Assembly: GCA_018377235.1 (NCBI GenBank)
Contig: JAGZZT010000003.1
Coordinates: 1 to 64,000 of the forward strand
DNA length: 64,000 bases
Source: Clostridium sp.
GTDB taxonomy: Bacteria; Bacillota; Clostridia; Lachnospirales; Lachnospiraceae
Reading direction: 5' to 3'
Positions 1-7,717 of the stretch are shown piece after piece. The position numbers were made by a program, and so were the translations under genes. Position 1 is the first letter of the stretch. Each line of letters starts with the position of its first letter. The notes below the pieces were generated by a model, which worked only from the letters and a program-made list of their open reading frames with translations, did not search any database and had not been told where the DNA came from.

Positions 1-2
1 AA

Positions 3-41
3 CTGGAGGATGATCTGTTGTCTGATATCATAGCCGGTTAA
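3..41 (+). CDS. C-terminal tail of a gene cut by the window edge
   Basis: An open frame runs from the window edge to TAA at 39-41 and encodes LEDDLLSDIIAG. It is too short to assign to a family. It shows only that an upstream same-strand gene ends just before the DUF1016 remnant. It could also be a chance open frame in decayed DNA. Confidence 0.25.
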   Translation: MEDDLLSDIIAG

Positions 42-85
42 CTGCCGGCTACCAAACGACTGAATTTGATTTTTGCGAAAAAATC

Positions 86-868
86 TTGACACTATCGAAA
101 GAGCAGAACACAAACGATGAGGGCATCGCTCAATCATCTAATTTGATGATTTTGCGACACCCTCTTCCGTGGAGAAGTAATATTTCTTTGATGGATAAGC
201 TGACAGACCGAGAGAGCCGCATATGGTATGCACAGAAAACAATAGAAAATGGCTGGAGTAAAGCAGCACTTGATATGCAAATCGAAAGCAGGCTTTTGGA
301 GCGTTCGAGTAAAAGTGTGAATAATTTTCCGGCAGCACTTCCGCCGACAGACTCGGATATGATAAATCAGATTTTTAAAGATCCGTATTTGTTTGATTTT
401 CTTGGAACAGATATGTCTCGCAGAGAGGTGGAAATAGGGCGTCAGCTGACAAAACATATTCAAAGTTTTTTGCTGGAATTGGGACAAGGATTTGCCTTTG
501 TCGGCAGACAGGTTCATCTGGAGGTGGACGGTGATGATTTCTACATTGATCTTTTGTTTTATCATCTGAAGCTTCGGTGTTATGTTGTTATTGAACTGAA
601 AGCTTGCGATTTTGAACCGGGATTTATCAGCCAGTTAAATATGTATCAAAATGTAGTTAATGATGTTTTGTGTCATCCGGATGATAAACCGACAATTGGC
701 CTGCTATTAGTAAAAGGAAAAAATAAAACTGTAGTAGAGTATTCTCTGGCGGGATATCAAAATCCAATTGGTGTTGCAGAATGGAAAAATCAGATTGCGA
801 AAGCACTGCCTGAGGAATTACGAAGTAGCCTTCCGTCTATTGAAGAAATCGAAAAGGAGCTGGAGTAA
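86..868 (+). CDS. YhcG/DUF1016-family PDDEXK nuclease, 5'-truncated
   Basis: The protein (260 aa from a TTG start) matches the C-terminal two thirds of the YhcG/DUF1016 family. The segment LPWRSNISLMDKL...RIWYAQKTIENGWSK (about residues 27-60) belongs to the family's helical region. Residues 140-175 form a PDDEXK-like core with D155 (YIDLLFY), E170 and K172 (IELKA). Family members usually carry a further N-terminal helical domain, and an in-frame stop at 23-25 prevents it here. The TTG start has no clear ribosome binding site. The gene is therefore probably a decayed remnant, although the nuclease core is uninterrupted. Relatives often sit near type I restriction or mobile genes; none is visible here. 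Confidence 0.75.
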   Translation: MTLSKEQNTNDEGIAQSSNLMILRHPLPWRSNISLMDKLTDRESRIWYAQKTIENGWSKAALDMQIESRLLERSSKSVNNFPAALPPTDSDMINQIFKDPYLFDFLGTDMSRREVEIGRQLTKHIQSFLLELGQGFAFVGRQVHLEVDGDDFYIDLLFYHLKLRCYVVIELKACDFEPGFISQLNMYQNVVNDVLCHPDDKPTIGLLLVKGKNKTVVEYSLAGYQNPIGVAEWKNQIAKALPEELRSSLPSIEEIEKELE

Positions 869-894
869 TAGTGCAACGGGTCGTTGCACTATTA
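866..894. repeat. Perfect 13-bp hairpin at the end of the DUF1016 gene
   Basis: Bases 866-878 pair perfectly with 882-894 around a 3-base GGT loop. The left arm includes the gene's TAA stop. There is no U-tract beyond the stem, so it could be a non-canonical terminator, an mRNA end stabiliser or a remnant of a mobile-element end. Confidence 0.6.
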
Positions 895-980
895 TAGAGA
901 GTGCGATTCATAGTTAAGTTTGATGTTCCGCCAAGGGCAAATTCTGCCTTCCAGGAATCTAAATCACACCCTCAACACAT

Positions 981-1292
981 GTGGAGACGGTTGTCTTGCT
1001 TTCCAAGGGAGAAATCGACTCAAAGAAGGTTCGGGTGGAGTTCTCTTTGGAAGATATGGATATGTCCGAATTTCAGGATGGGGCAACCTATACGCAGATT
1101 AAGGACTATGTGTTGGAGCATAGCGGTATGAAGGTCAGCAGTCTGTATATTGCTCAGGTGAAGCAGAAATGTGGTATCATCGAGCGTGAGAATTATAATA
1201 AGCCAAAGTCTGAAAATGCCAAGCAGCCAGTCTGCCCTCCCGAAAAGGAAAAAGCGATTATGGAAGCATTTGAGTATTTTGGGATGATTTAA
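981..1292 (+). pseudogene. Orphan C-terminal tail of an RlmD-like 23S rRNA uracil methyltransferase
   Basis: The 103-residue frame opens with (H)VETVVLLSKGE. HVETVVLL is the conserved C-terminal end of RlmD/RumA-type rRNA m5U methyltransferases. The rest (EFSLEDMDMSEFQ, ATYTQIKDYVLE, VKQKCGI, CPPEKEKAI) resembles the extra tail on such proteins in gut Firmicutes and their mobile elements. The SAM-binding and catalytic domain is absent, and an in-frame TAA at 960-962 blocks upstream extension. The GTG start lacks a convincing ribosome binding site. It is most likely debris from a mobile-element copy. The tail could be a small domain of its own; its function is unknown. Confidence 0.5.
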
Positions 1293-1325
1293 TACTTTGG
1301 TAAAGCCTTTGGATGGCTAAAAAGC

Positions 1326-1374
1326 AGCAAAATCGGCAACAGGGAAAGAATCCATGCTGCCGGTTTTGCTTTTT
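1326..1374. terminator. Intrinsic terminator, probably bidirectional
   Basis: Bases 1326-1338 pair with 1358-1370 (13 bp, one G-T pair). An A-rich run lies to the left and a T-run (1370-1374) to the right. It separates the RlmD-tail remnant (plus) from the end of the minus-strand reductase operon, so it can stop transcription from both sides. Confidence 0.75.
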
Positions 1375-1404
1375 ACGTGAAATTACGATTTATTTGCAGA
1401 ACAA

Positions 1405-2085
1405 TCAGTGCAGAGCATACCGAAGCCAGACAGCACCATTGTCATAGGGCTGTACGCTTAGGAGCTTCAAATTGACGGGTTCTGTGTCTAACGGTAAACC
1501 GTCAAAAGTAGCAGTCATACCTTTTCGACCATCGATTCCGGGACCGAGCAGAATACTGACTTCATCCAGTAGTCCGGCATTGAGGAAAGCAGCGTTGATC
1601 GTACCTCCACCGACAATCGCCATGCGTTCCACGCCAAACTCGGTATATAGAATTTCAACGGCTTTATGTAAATCAATATGCTTTTCACCGCAGACGATCC
1701 ATGAAATATGCAGGGAATCCAGATATGCAAGATACTCTTTTGTAACCTCTGTGGACATAATGACAATCAACGGGGAATCGCCGTTACTATCGTCATGCCA
1801 CAGGAGCGTTCCTTTGGTATCGACCACCACCTGATAGCCGTTTACACTCCGCTTTTTTGAGAAACCTTCTTTTCCGATGCTCTCTGTTGGATTCTTTGCT
1901 ATAAACACACCGGGTTCTGCCAATTCGAGCTGTGCAGTTACCCTGCCGCTGAGATTTGTGGGAACATCCAAAGCACTCAGCGTTTCATAATACTCATTGG
2001 AACCTGCAATTTTTACAGTCATGCCACAATCAATTCTTCCGTCCACAGACATCATCATGTGGCAGATTATATATGGTTTTTTCAT
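1405..2085 (-). CDS. RibD C-terminal-domain / dihydrofolate-reductase-like NADPH reductase
   Basis: This 226-residue protein has the RibD_C/DHFR-like fold signature. MMMSVDGRID sits at the N-terminus, and the glycine-rich IVGGGTINAAFL near residue 160 contacts NADPH in the family. The deaminase half of riboflavin RibD is absent and no rib genes are nearby, so the substrate is unknown. The start is ATG at 2083-2085, since GAGGAGG lies just upstream; a longer TTG-initiated reading would begin inside that ribosome binding site. It is the last gene of the minus-strand operon and starts 15 bases after the aldo/keto reductase stop. Confidence 0.85.
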   Translation of the reverse strand: MKKPYIICHMMMSVDGRIDCGMTVKIAGSNEYYETLSALDVPTNLSGRVTAQLELAEPGVFIAKNPTESIGKEGFSKKRSVNGYQVVVDTKGTLLWHDDSNGDSPLIVIMSTEVTKEYLAYLDSLHISWIVCGEKHIDLHKAVEILYTEFGVERMAIVGGGTINAAFLNAGLLDEVSILLGPGIDGRKGMTATFDGLPLDTEPVNLKLLSVQPYDNGAVWLRYALH

Positions 2086-2100
2086 GTATATCCTCCTCAA

Positions 2101-2988
2101 TCACCAGTTTTTCTTATCTTTGGTGCAGTCGTGCTGCTGTTTTCGTTCCTCCACCATCTTCACAAACCACTCCACCATATTCGGATCGGTGTGTGAGAAG
2201 AAGCTGCTTTGTTTTTTGTTAATCGTGGCAATAACCGCCATATCATCCTCGCTCAAAGAAAAATCAAATATATGAAAGTTTTCTTCCATACGCTCGAGGT
2301 GAGTGGATTTGGGAATGATGACAATTCCACGCTGCAAATGCCAACGAAGAATGACTTGAGCAACAGACTTTCCGTACTTCTCAGCAATGACTTTCAGTTC
2401 TGGCGTGTGGAACATATCGCCTCGCCCCTCACCGAACGGCGCCCATGCTTCCATTTGTATGCCGTATTTATCATGCCATGCTTTCGCTTCCGTCTGCTGA
2501 TTGTGAGGATGAATTTCCACCTGATTTACCATTGGCTTGATTCGATTAAAGGAAGCAAAATCCACCATACGGTCAGTATAGAAATTGGAAATGCCGATAG
2601 CACGGATTTTTCCTTCGTCATACAGTTCCTCCAATGCCCGGTATGCACCGTAGGCATCTGCAAAAGGCTGATGGAGCAAACACAGGTCAAGGTAGTCAAC
2701 CTGTAATTTTCGCATGGATTCCAATACAGATGCTTTTGCTCTTTCATAGCCGTAATGCTCAATCCAGACTTTGGTGGTCAGGAAAATTTCATCTCTGGGA
2801 ATACCGCTTTTTGCAATGGCATTACCCACTTCTTCTTCGTTAAAATAGCTCTGGGCGGTGTCGATGAGACGATAGCCGATTTTCAAGGCATCACTGACAC
2901 AGCGTTCACATTCATCTTTTGTAACCTGATAGACACCATAGCCGAGCTGTGGCATTTTTACACCGTTATTCAAAGTTACATATTCCAT
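2101..2988 (-). CDS. Aldo/keto reductase
   Basis: A cytoplasmic NADPH-dependent carbonyl reductase of the aldo/keto reductase superfamily (295 aa, typical length). The catalytic tetrad is complete: D43 and Y48 (DTAQSYFNE), K73 (TTKVW) and H106 (LLHQP). The C-terminal cofactor motif IPKSTHLERMEEN is present. It resembles the 2,5-diketo-gluconate reductase branch, but the real substrate cannot be read from sequence. In a MerR-controlled operon with an SDR and a flavodoxin it probably helps detoxify reactive carbonyls or quinones; that role is inferred from context. Confidence 0.92.
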   Translation of the reverse strand: MEYVTLNNGVKMPQLGYGVYQVTKDECERCVSDALKIGYRLIDTAQSYFNEEEVGNAIAKSGIPRDEIFLTTKVWIEHYGYERAKASVLESMRKLQVDYLDLCLLHQPFADAYGAYRALEELYDEGKIRAIGISNFYTDRMVDFASFNRIKPMVNQVEIHPHNQQTEAKAWHDKYGIQMEAWAPFGEGRGDMFHTPELKVIAEKYGKSVAQVILRWHLQRGIVIIPKSTHLERMEENFHIFDFSLSEDDMAVIATINKKQSSFFSHTDPNMVEWFVKMVEERKQQHDCTKDKKNW

Positions 2989-3022
2989 GTTCCACTCCTC
3001 CTATACAATGATTTTTCTGTTC

Positions 3023-3994
3023 TTATTTAAGATGCGCATTAAAAAAGCTGTTTAGCTTTTCAAAAGGAATGACCTCTAAATTGTCATAAAGATCAACATG
3101 GCTTGCTCCCGGAATGATAAGCAGCTCTTTATTATCTCCGGTCATTTTTTCATAAGCTCCCTCACTGAAGTAACGGGAATGAGCTTTTTCTCCATGTACC
3201 AGTAGAACCGCAGACCGAATTTCAGAGGCATACTGCAAAATCGGCATATTCATAAAGGACAGCGGAGATGTCACATTCCATCCGTTGTTGGAATTAAGAG
3301 AACGAGGATGATAACCACGTTCGGTTTTATAGTAAGCATAATAATCTTTTACAAATTGTGGGGCATCGTCCGGCAAAGGATCGATGACACCGCCTGCAAG
3401 GGCATAACTGCCATTTTTATAATCCTCAGTACGCTGGGTATTCATTGCCAATTTCTTGGCGAAACGAGCCTCGGGTGTGTTTTCTCTGTCAAAATAACCG
3501 TTGGCATTTACACGGGTCATATCGTACATGGTCATTGCCGCAGTTGCTTTGATACGGGTGTCCTGTGCTGCTGCGTTGATTGCCATACCGCCCCAACCGC
3601 AAATACCGATGATACCAATTCTGTCTGTGTCAACATTCTCCTGTACGGACAAAAAATCCACAGCCGCACAGAAATCTTCCGTATTGATGTCCGGCGAAGC
3701 CACATAACGAGGACTACCACCGCTTTCGCCTGTAAAGGACGGGTCAAAAGCAATGGTCAAAAATTCGTACTCTGCCATCTTTTGAGCATATAGACCGGAG
3801 GATTGCTCCTTGACCGCACCGAATGGACCGCTTATTGCAATGGCAGGAAGTTTGCCGGATGTATTTTTCGGAATATACATATCCGCTGCAAGCGTAATAC
3901 CATAGCGGTTATAAAAAGTGATTTTTTTATGGTTAATCAGATTGCTTTGAGGGAAAACTTTGTCCCATTCTTGTGTTAAGCTTAATTTTTCCAT
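3023..3994 (-). CDS. Alpha/beta hydrolase with a cysteine nucleophile elbow
   Basis: A 323-residue single-domain alpha/beta hydrolase. The nucleophile elbow reads G-I-C132-G-W-G-G, so cysteine replaces the usual serine, as in dienelactone hydrolases and some YcjY-like proteins. The catalytic histidine lies in GASHVDLYD near the C-terminus. DPSFTGESGG (residues 84-93) is characteristic of this branch. There is no signal peptide, so it should be cytoplasmic. ATG follows AAGGAGATATTACC. It lies between the flavodoxin lipoprotein and the aldo/keto reductase genes with short spacers, consistent with one transcript. The substrate is unknown. Confidence 0.88.
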   Translation of the reverse strand: MEKLSLTQEWDKVFPQSNLINHKKITFYNRYGITLAADMYIPKNTSGKLPAIAISGPFGAVKEQSSGLYAQKMAEYEFLTIAFDPSFTGESGGSPRYVASPDINTEDFCAAVDFLSVQENVDTDRIGIIGICGWGGMAINAAAQDTRIKATAAMTMYDMTRVNANGYFDRENTPEARFAKKLAMNTQRTEDYKNGSYALAGGVIDPLPDDAPQFVKDYYAYYKTERGYHPRSLNSNNGWNVTSPLSFMNMPILQYASEIRSAVLLVHGEKAHSRYFSEGAYEKMTGDNKELLIIPGASHVDLYDNLEVIPFEKLNSFFNAHLK

Positions 3995-4009
3995 GATGGT
4001 AATATCTCC

Positions 4010-4720
4010 TTAGTTCTCATCTAAAATTTCAATTTTATCAAGCCAGTCTGTAACTGCTGTTAATGCTTCATCCTGCGAATTTTGTGCCACAGAACCTCTC
4101 ATTTCTAATCCATCCAAAACATCTGCACCTGTGCAGATTTCAGCAATGCTGCTGTCGGTGGAAGAAAGACCACTGCCTTCGTGGGTACAGAACGGAATGA
4201 TTGTCTTTCCCGAAAAATCATAACTCTCAAGAAATGTGTAGACTGCCATCGGCATATCGCTCCACCAAATCGGGTAACCGAGAAAGATAACATCATAATC
4301 TTCCATGCTTTCCACAGCAGCTGACAGTTCGGGACGGGCATCTTCTTCCTGTTCCTGCTTTGCGGTTTCTGTACAAGCTTCGTATTCATCGGGATATGTC
4401 ACAACGGTGCTGATTTCGAATAGGTCAGCATCGACCTGTTCTGCAATCATATCTGCTATTATGTGAGTGTTTCCCTTTTCAATATGCCCGACACCATAAT
4501 TTTCACCAGTACGGGAAAAGTATGCTACTAAAACTTTCATATTCTCTGTATCCCCATTCTCACCTTGTTGTGTGCCGCTGCTTTCTTCTGCTGCGGCATT
4601 ACTTTCTTCTGAAACGGTATACCCGGTAGTTTCTGTTGTTTTGGCATTCTGACTGCTATTGCAGGCAGATAACGCAAAACACATGAAAAGTATGAGTAAC
4701 AACGATATAACTTTTTTCAT
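4010..4720 (-). CDS. Flavodoxin-domain lipoprotein
   Basis: The protein (236 aa) starts with a lipoprotein signal (MKKVISLLLILF) ending in the lipobox LSAC, so it should be lipidated at Cys20 and held on the outer face of the membrane. A Ser/Glu/Thr/Asn-rich linker follows to about residue 60. The flavodoxin domain then begins with KVLVAYFSRTGEN, the FMN-phosphate loop, and continues with FLGYPIWWSDMP and PFCTHEGSG, both FMN-contact segments. It is probably an electron carrier or NAD(P)H:quinone-type reductase partner. It lies in the MerR-controlled operon between the SDR and the alpha/beta hydrolase. Confidence 0.88.
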   Translation of the reverse strand: MKKVISLLLILFMCFALSACNSSQNAKTTETTGYTVSEESNAAAEESSGTQQGENGDTENMKVLVAYFSRTGENYGVGHIEKGNTHIIADMIAEQVDADLFEISTVVTYPDEYEACTETAKQEQEEDARPELSAAVESMEDYDVIFLGYPIWWSDMPMAVYTFLESYDFSGKTIIPFCTHEGSGLSSTDSSIAEICTGADVLDGLEMRGSVAQNSQDEALTAVTDWLDKIEILDEN

Positions 4721-4742
4721 AATCCATGTTGTCCTTTCAAGG

Positions 4743-5570
4743 TTATTGTGGTTTCAGAGAACCATAGTAATAGCTTGCCGTTGCACCGCCATCAATCAGG
4801 AAGGTAGAGCCGGTAATGAATGCTCCCTTATCGCTCATTAAAAGTTCTGCCACATTTGCCACCTCATCGGCTGTACCGGGGCGACCGGCAGGACATTTTG
4901 CAAACATATTTTTATAAAAGTCTCCTTGAATGCCGTTAAACTCATCAATCGCAAGGGGCGTCACAATGATACCGGGTGCAATGGCATTGAGCCTCGCTCC
5001 ACGCTTGCCCCATTCTACAGATTGAGCCATGATACGCTTCTCATTACAACGCTTTGCCATCTGATAAGCATGGAGCGTGTCACGAATATTTTCCGGCTGC
5101 AAGAAATCCAGTAACAAAAGTTCTTCCGTTGGGGTCGTAGCAAGCTGTTCGTCTTGCTGTGCGGTCAATGCAGGCATTCTCCAACCGGACTGACTGGAAA
5201 TCGTCACACCAACACCACCGCTTGCAATCACTTTGCCCACTTCTTCCAACAAGACAGCCGTTCCATATAAATCGACCTTCAAAATAGCTTCAATGGGTGC
5301 TTGGCTGGGCGAAACACCTGCCGCATTTACAAGCATGGCGATCTCCCCGTATTCCTGTCCTCTGGCAATCATGGACTGTATGGAAGCCCTATCGGAAAGG
5401 TCGGTTTCCACAGGAAAAGCGTCAAATCCAGCATTGTTCAGAATAGCCGCAATGTTTTCTGCATTCTCCGTCTTTTTATCGCCTACAATAATCTTCATTC
5501 CGGTGCTGACACGGCGGGCAATCGCCATTCCGATCTGTCCAGCACCGACTAATAGCATAACTTTTTTCAT
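4743..5570 (-). CDS. Short-chain dehydrogenase/reductase (SDR)
   Basis: A Rossmann-fold oxidoreductase of 275 aa. GAGQIG at residues 9-14 binds NAD(P), NAAG at 82-85 is the classical SDR structural motif, S125/S126 is in the catalytic serine region, and Y169-x-x-x-K173 is the active-site pair. FITGSTFLIDGG near the C-terminus is typical of classical SDRs. The ATG overlaps the stop of the upstream gene (ATGA at 5567-5570), so translation is probably coupled to the decarboxylase-cupin gene. The substrate is not evident. Confidence 0.92.
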   Translation of the reverse strand: MKKVMLLVGAGQIGMAIARRVSTGMKIIVGDKKTENAENIAAILNNAGFDAFPVETDLSDRASIQSMIARGQEYGEIAMLVNAAGVSPSQAPIEAILKVDLYGTAVLLEEVGKVIASGGVGVTISSQSGWRMPALTAQQDEQLATTPTEELLLLDFLQPENIRDTLHAYQMAKRCNEKRIMAQSVEWGKRGARLNAIAPGIIVTPLAIDEFNGIQGDFYKNMFAKCPAGRPGTADEVANVAELLMSDKGAFITGSTFLIDGGATASYYYGSLKPQ

Positions 5571-6337
5571 AATGTTTCTCCATTCGTTGCTTGAATGTAG
5601 TCGGCATCACTTACTTCTTCCAGCCACTCATTAGAGGCTTCCTCTCCGGGAACTTCTATTGCTAAGTGAGAGAACCAGCTATCGGGAGCTGCACCGTGCC
5701 AATGTTTCACACCAACAGGGATATTTACCACATCGCCAGGCAGCATTTCGATGGCGTTTTTACCCCATTCCTGATAATAGCCACGTCCGGCAACGCAGAT
5801 TAAAATCTGACCGCCACCATTTCTGGCATGATGAATGTGCCAGTTGTTGCGGCATCCTGGCTCAAAGGTCACATTGAAAATGCCGACCTGTTCTTTGGAA
5901 ACAGGAGCAAGAAAGCTCTTGCCGTTAAAATACTGTGCAAAGCCATCGTTGGGATTTCCAATGGGGAACACCATAGAGGCAGCGTGTTTTGCTTTTGTAT
6001 CGTCAGCTGTTTCTTCTTCACGCCACACTTCTTTTGCTATGCGAAAAGCTGCCCACGCTTTCGGCCAGCCTGCATAAAAAGCGGCATGGGTCAAAATCTC
6101 TGCAATTTCTTCCCGGGTAATCCCGTTTTTCTTTGCACTTTCCAGATGGAAATGGAAAGAGGAATCGGTAAGTCCCTGTGCCATCAATGCGGTGACGGTC
6201 ACAAGAGAACGGTCACGCAGAGAAAGCTGTTCCTCTCTGCTCCAAACCTCACCAAATAATACATCATCGTTCAGCTCGGCAAACTTGGGAGCGAAAGTTC
6301 CAAGTTCATTTCTTCCTGCTGTTTGTTTTACTGCCAT
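5567..6337 (-). CDS. Carboxymuconolactone decarboxylase-like / cupin fusion protein
   Basis: The 256-residue protein has two domains. Residues 10-110 form an AhpD/carboxymuconolactone-decarboxylase-like helical domain (RDRSLVTVTALMAQG, LTHAAFYAGWPKAWAAF). It lacks the CxxC pair of true AhpD peroxidase partners. Residues 130-240 form a cupin barrel with metal-ligand histidines in NWHIHHARNGGG and VKHWHGA. The start is ATG at 6335-6337, which AGGAGG precedes; a longer frame would begin upstream of this ribosome binding site. It is the first gene of the minus-strand operon, directly behind the MerR-type promoter. A redox or aldehyde stress function is inferred. Confidence 0.9.
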   Translation of the reverse strand: MAVKQTAGRNELGTFAPKFAELNDDVLFGEVWSREEQLSLRDRSLVTVTALMAQGLTDSSFHFHLESAKKNGITREEIAEILTHAAFYAGWPKAWAAFRIAKEVWREEETADDTKAKHAASMVFPIGNPNDGFAQYFNGKSFLAPVSKEQVGIFNVTFEPGCRNNWHIHHARNGGGQILICVAGRGYYQEWGKNAIEMLPGDVVNIPVGVKHWHGAAPDSWFSHLAIEVPGEEASNEWLEEVSDADYIQATNGETL

Positions 6338-6399
6338 AAAATCATTCCTCCTATATTTCTGAATAGCCATTGTAATCTTTCTGTATAACTGCTATACTA

Positions 6400-6430
6400 A
6401 TGATAAAACCTAAACCTGACTTTAGGTCAA
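6400..6430 (-). promoter_or_regulatory. MerR-type promoter and operator of the redox operon
   Basis: Read on the minus strand, -35 is TTGACC (6425-6430) and -10 is TATCAT (6400-6405), with a 19-base spacer. The overlong spacer is the hallmark of promoters that MerR activators untwist. Inside it lies the perfect dyad ACCTAAA (6408-6414) / TTTAGGT (6421-6427), a fitting MerR binding site. Confidence 0.8.
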
Positions 6431-6474
6431 GAGACATTAAGAAAATAATTGTAAATAATTTGTGAGGAATTTTT

Positions 6475-6915
6475 ATGTACACGATTGGACAGGTTTCGGA
6501 AATGTTTGGACTTCCGATTTCAACTTTGCGATATTATGATAAACAGGGACTTTTTCCGGGGATGGAGAGAACTTCCGGCATCCGCAGATTCAGCGAGAAA
6601 GAGATTGAAGCGCTGCGGGTAATTGAGTGTCTGAAACGATCCGGGCTGGAAATCAAGGATATTAAACAGTTTATGGACTGGTGCGTGGAGGGAGCAGCTA
6701 CTTATCCCCAGCGAAAAGAACTGTTTGAGAAACAGCGGAAAACAGTGGAAGCTGAAATGGAGCATATGAGCCGTGTGCTGGATATGATTAAATTCAAGTG
6801 CTGGTATTATGAACAAGCCTTGCAGGACGGCAGCGAAGATCGGGTACACAGCATGATGCCGGATAAGCTGCCAGAGGATATTCAAAAGATATACGATCAC
6901 GCACACAAAGAATAA
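6475..6915 (+). CDS. MerR-family transcriptional regulator
   Basis: A DNA-binding regulator of 146 aa. The N-terminal winged helix-turn-helix (YTIGQVSEMFGLPISTLRYYDKQGL, then GIRRFSEKEIEAL) is followed by a dimerising coiled coil at about residues 75-125. The C-terminus is short and lacks the cysteine cluster of metal sensors, as in the AdhR-like stress branch. It faces the six-gene operon, and the 137-base gap holds a 19-base-spacer promoter with a dyad. It is very likely the activator of that operon. A weak GAGGAA ribosome binding site precedes the ATG. Confidence 0.93.
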   Translation: MYTIGQVSEMFGLPISTLRYYDKQGLFPGMERTSGIRRFSEKEIEALRVIECLKRSGLEIKDIKQFMDWCVEGAATYPQRKELFEKQRKTVEAEMEHMSRVLDMIKFKCWYYEQALQDGSEDRVHSMMPDKLPEDIQKIYDHAHKE

Positions 6916-7002
6916 ATCATTGACTTTAGACAATGGGCAGTTCACCTGGAATGAGCAAAGGTATTAATGAGGATAAAACAGGGAAAAGGAGACATTTTCA
7001 TC

Positions 7003-7125
7003 ATGAATTCAATTATCATTCGGGAAGCGCTGGCAGAGGATGCTGAGCAGCTGATAGAATATATGAAGACGGTGGGAGTTAGAGGCAGATCTGCTGGTGT
7101 TTCTGACCAGGGGTTCCTGGTATAG
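7003..7125 (+). pseudogene. N-terminal fragment of a GNAT acetyltransferase
   Basis: The frame starts MNSIIIREALAEDAEQLIEY, a typical first strand and helix of a GNAT N-acetyltransferase, after an AAAAGGAGA ribosome binding site. Similarity stops at about residue 25 and the frame ends at residue 40. The acetyl-CoA-binding core is missing. A deletion seems to have joined the 5' end of an acetyltransferase gene to the terminator region upstream of kdp. Confidence 0.55.
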
Positions 7126-7133
7126 CGATGTGA

Positions 7134-7175
7134 AAGAAGGTTTTTACCAGCCAGTCTGGGAAGCCTTCTTTTTTT
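7134..7175 (+). terminator. Intrinsic terminator upstream of the kdp region
   Basis: AAGAAGG (7134-7140) pairs with CCTTCTT (7164-7170), with an inner CCAG/CTGG pairing and a run of T residues at 7169-7175. It would end transcription of the GNAT remnant before the kdp genes. Confidence 0.65.
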
Positions 7176-7302
7176 GCGCCTATGTTGCGGCTGTTCTGCT
7201 GCTGTTCTTCTATATTTACCCTTTTTTAACACTGTCTGCGGAATCCTTACCCCGTCTTAAAAAGATTTGTGTTACTCTTGCACCCGTAAGGAGGAAGCGG
7301 TT

Positions 7303-7497
7303 ATGAAAGCTATTTTAAAATCATTTCACAGGATAGAGGAAGTATTTGACAGGAAGGCAGAGGATTTCGCACTGCGCCATCCGTTTTTAGCATTTTGGGT
7401 TATGTTTGTAGGAATGCCAGTGATGATTCTTTTGACTGTTTCATTAAGTACGATGGTAATTGTGATGCCGTTTCATTACTTTTTGGGGTGGAGTTAA
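7303..7497 (+). CDS. Small membrane protein preceding the kdp operon
   Basis: A 64-residue protein with a charged N-terminus (FHRIEEVFDRKAEDFALRHP), one long or two short hydrophobic segments (about residues 30-58), and a GWS end. The start is ATG at 7303 behind AAGGAGGAAGCGG; a frame extended upstream to 7267 would ignore this site. It matches no family I can name. It lies just before the other small ORF and kdpF. A role in Kdp assembly or K+ sensing is only a guess. Confidence 0.6.
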   Translation: MKAILKSFHRIEEVFDRKAEDFALRHPFLAFWVMFVGMPVMILLTVSLSTMVIVMPFHYFLGWS

Positions 7498-7507
7498 GCT
7501 GGATCTT

Positions 7508-7549
7508 AATGGGATTTTTATACACGGCAGTACCTGTTAATCCCGTTTT
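7508..7549 (+). terminator. Hairpin with short U-run between the small membrane ORF and the kdp genes
   Basis: AATGGGATT (7508-7516) pairs with AATCCCGTT (7539-7547, one G-U), with TTTT following. It is a weak terminator or attenuator that could lower read-through into kdpFABC. Confidence 0.4.
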
Positions 7550-7594
7550 AATTAGTGCAGTGCTAGAATAGGTAAACGAAGGAGGAAAAAAATT

Positions 7595-7702
7595 ATGATG
7601 GATCTGATTATGCTTGTAATACTTGCCGGAAGCTTTGGACTGGTAAAATTATTCGCAGATTTCTGCGAAGGCCAGGTAGAACCTAAAGAACGGAAACATT
7701 AG
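7595..7702 (+). CDS. 35-residue membrane peptide upstream of kdpF
   Basis: The frame encodes MMDLIMLVILAGSFGLVK and a short charged tail ending QVEPKERKH. GGAGG lies ten bases before the ATG. It has one predicted membrane helix (residues 3-22). It sits 15 bases before kdpF, inside the kdp transcript. I do not recognise a named family. The strong ribosome binding site and its position suggest a real accessory peptide of the Kdp complex or its regulation, but this is inference. Confidence 0.6.
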   Translation: MMDLIMLVILAGSFGLVKLFADFCEGQVEPKERKH

Positions 7703-7717
7703 GCCAGGGAGGAATAG

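Noticed and set aside
6916..7302. A c-di-AMP or other riboswitch upstream of kdp
   Set aside because: No motif of the ydaO class was recognised. The gap holds the GNAT remnant and a terminator, and no clear promoter was found near 7180-7300.
7097..7306. A 69-residue hydrophobic frame before kdp
   Set aside because: It crosses an intrinsic terminator and the ribosome binding site of the 64-residue ORF. Its start lies in the GNAT remnant.
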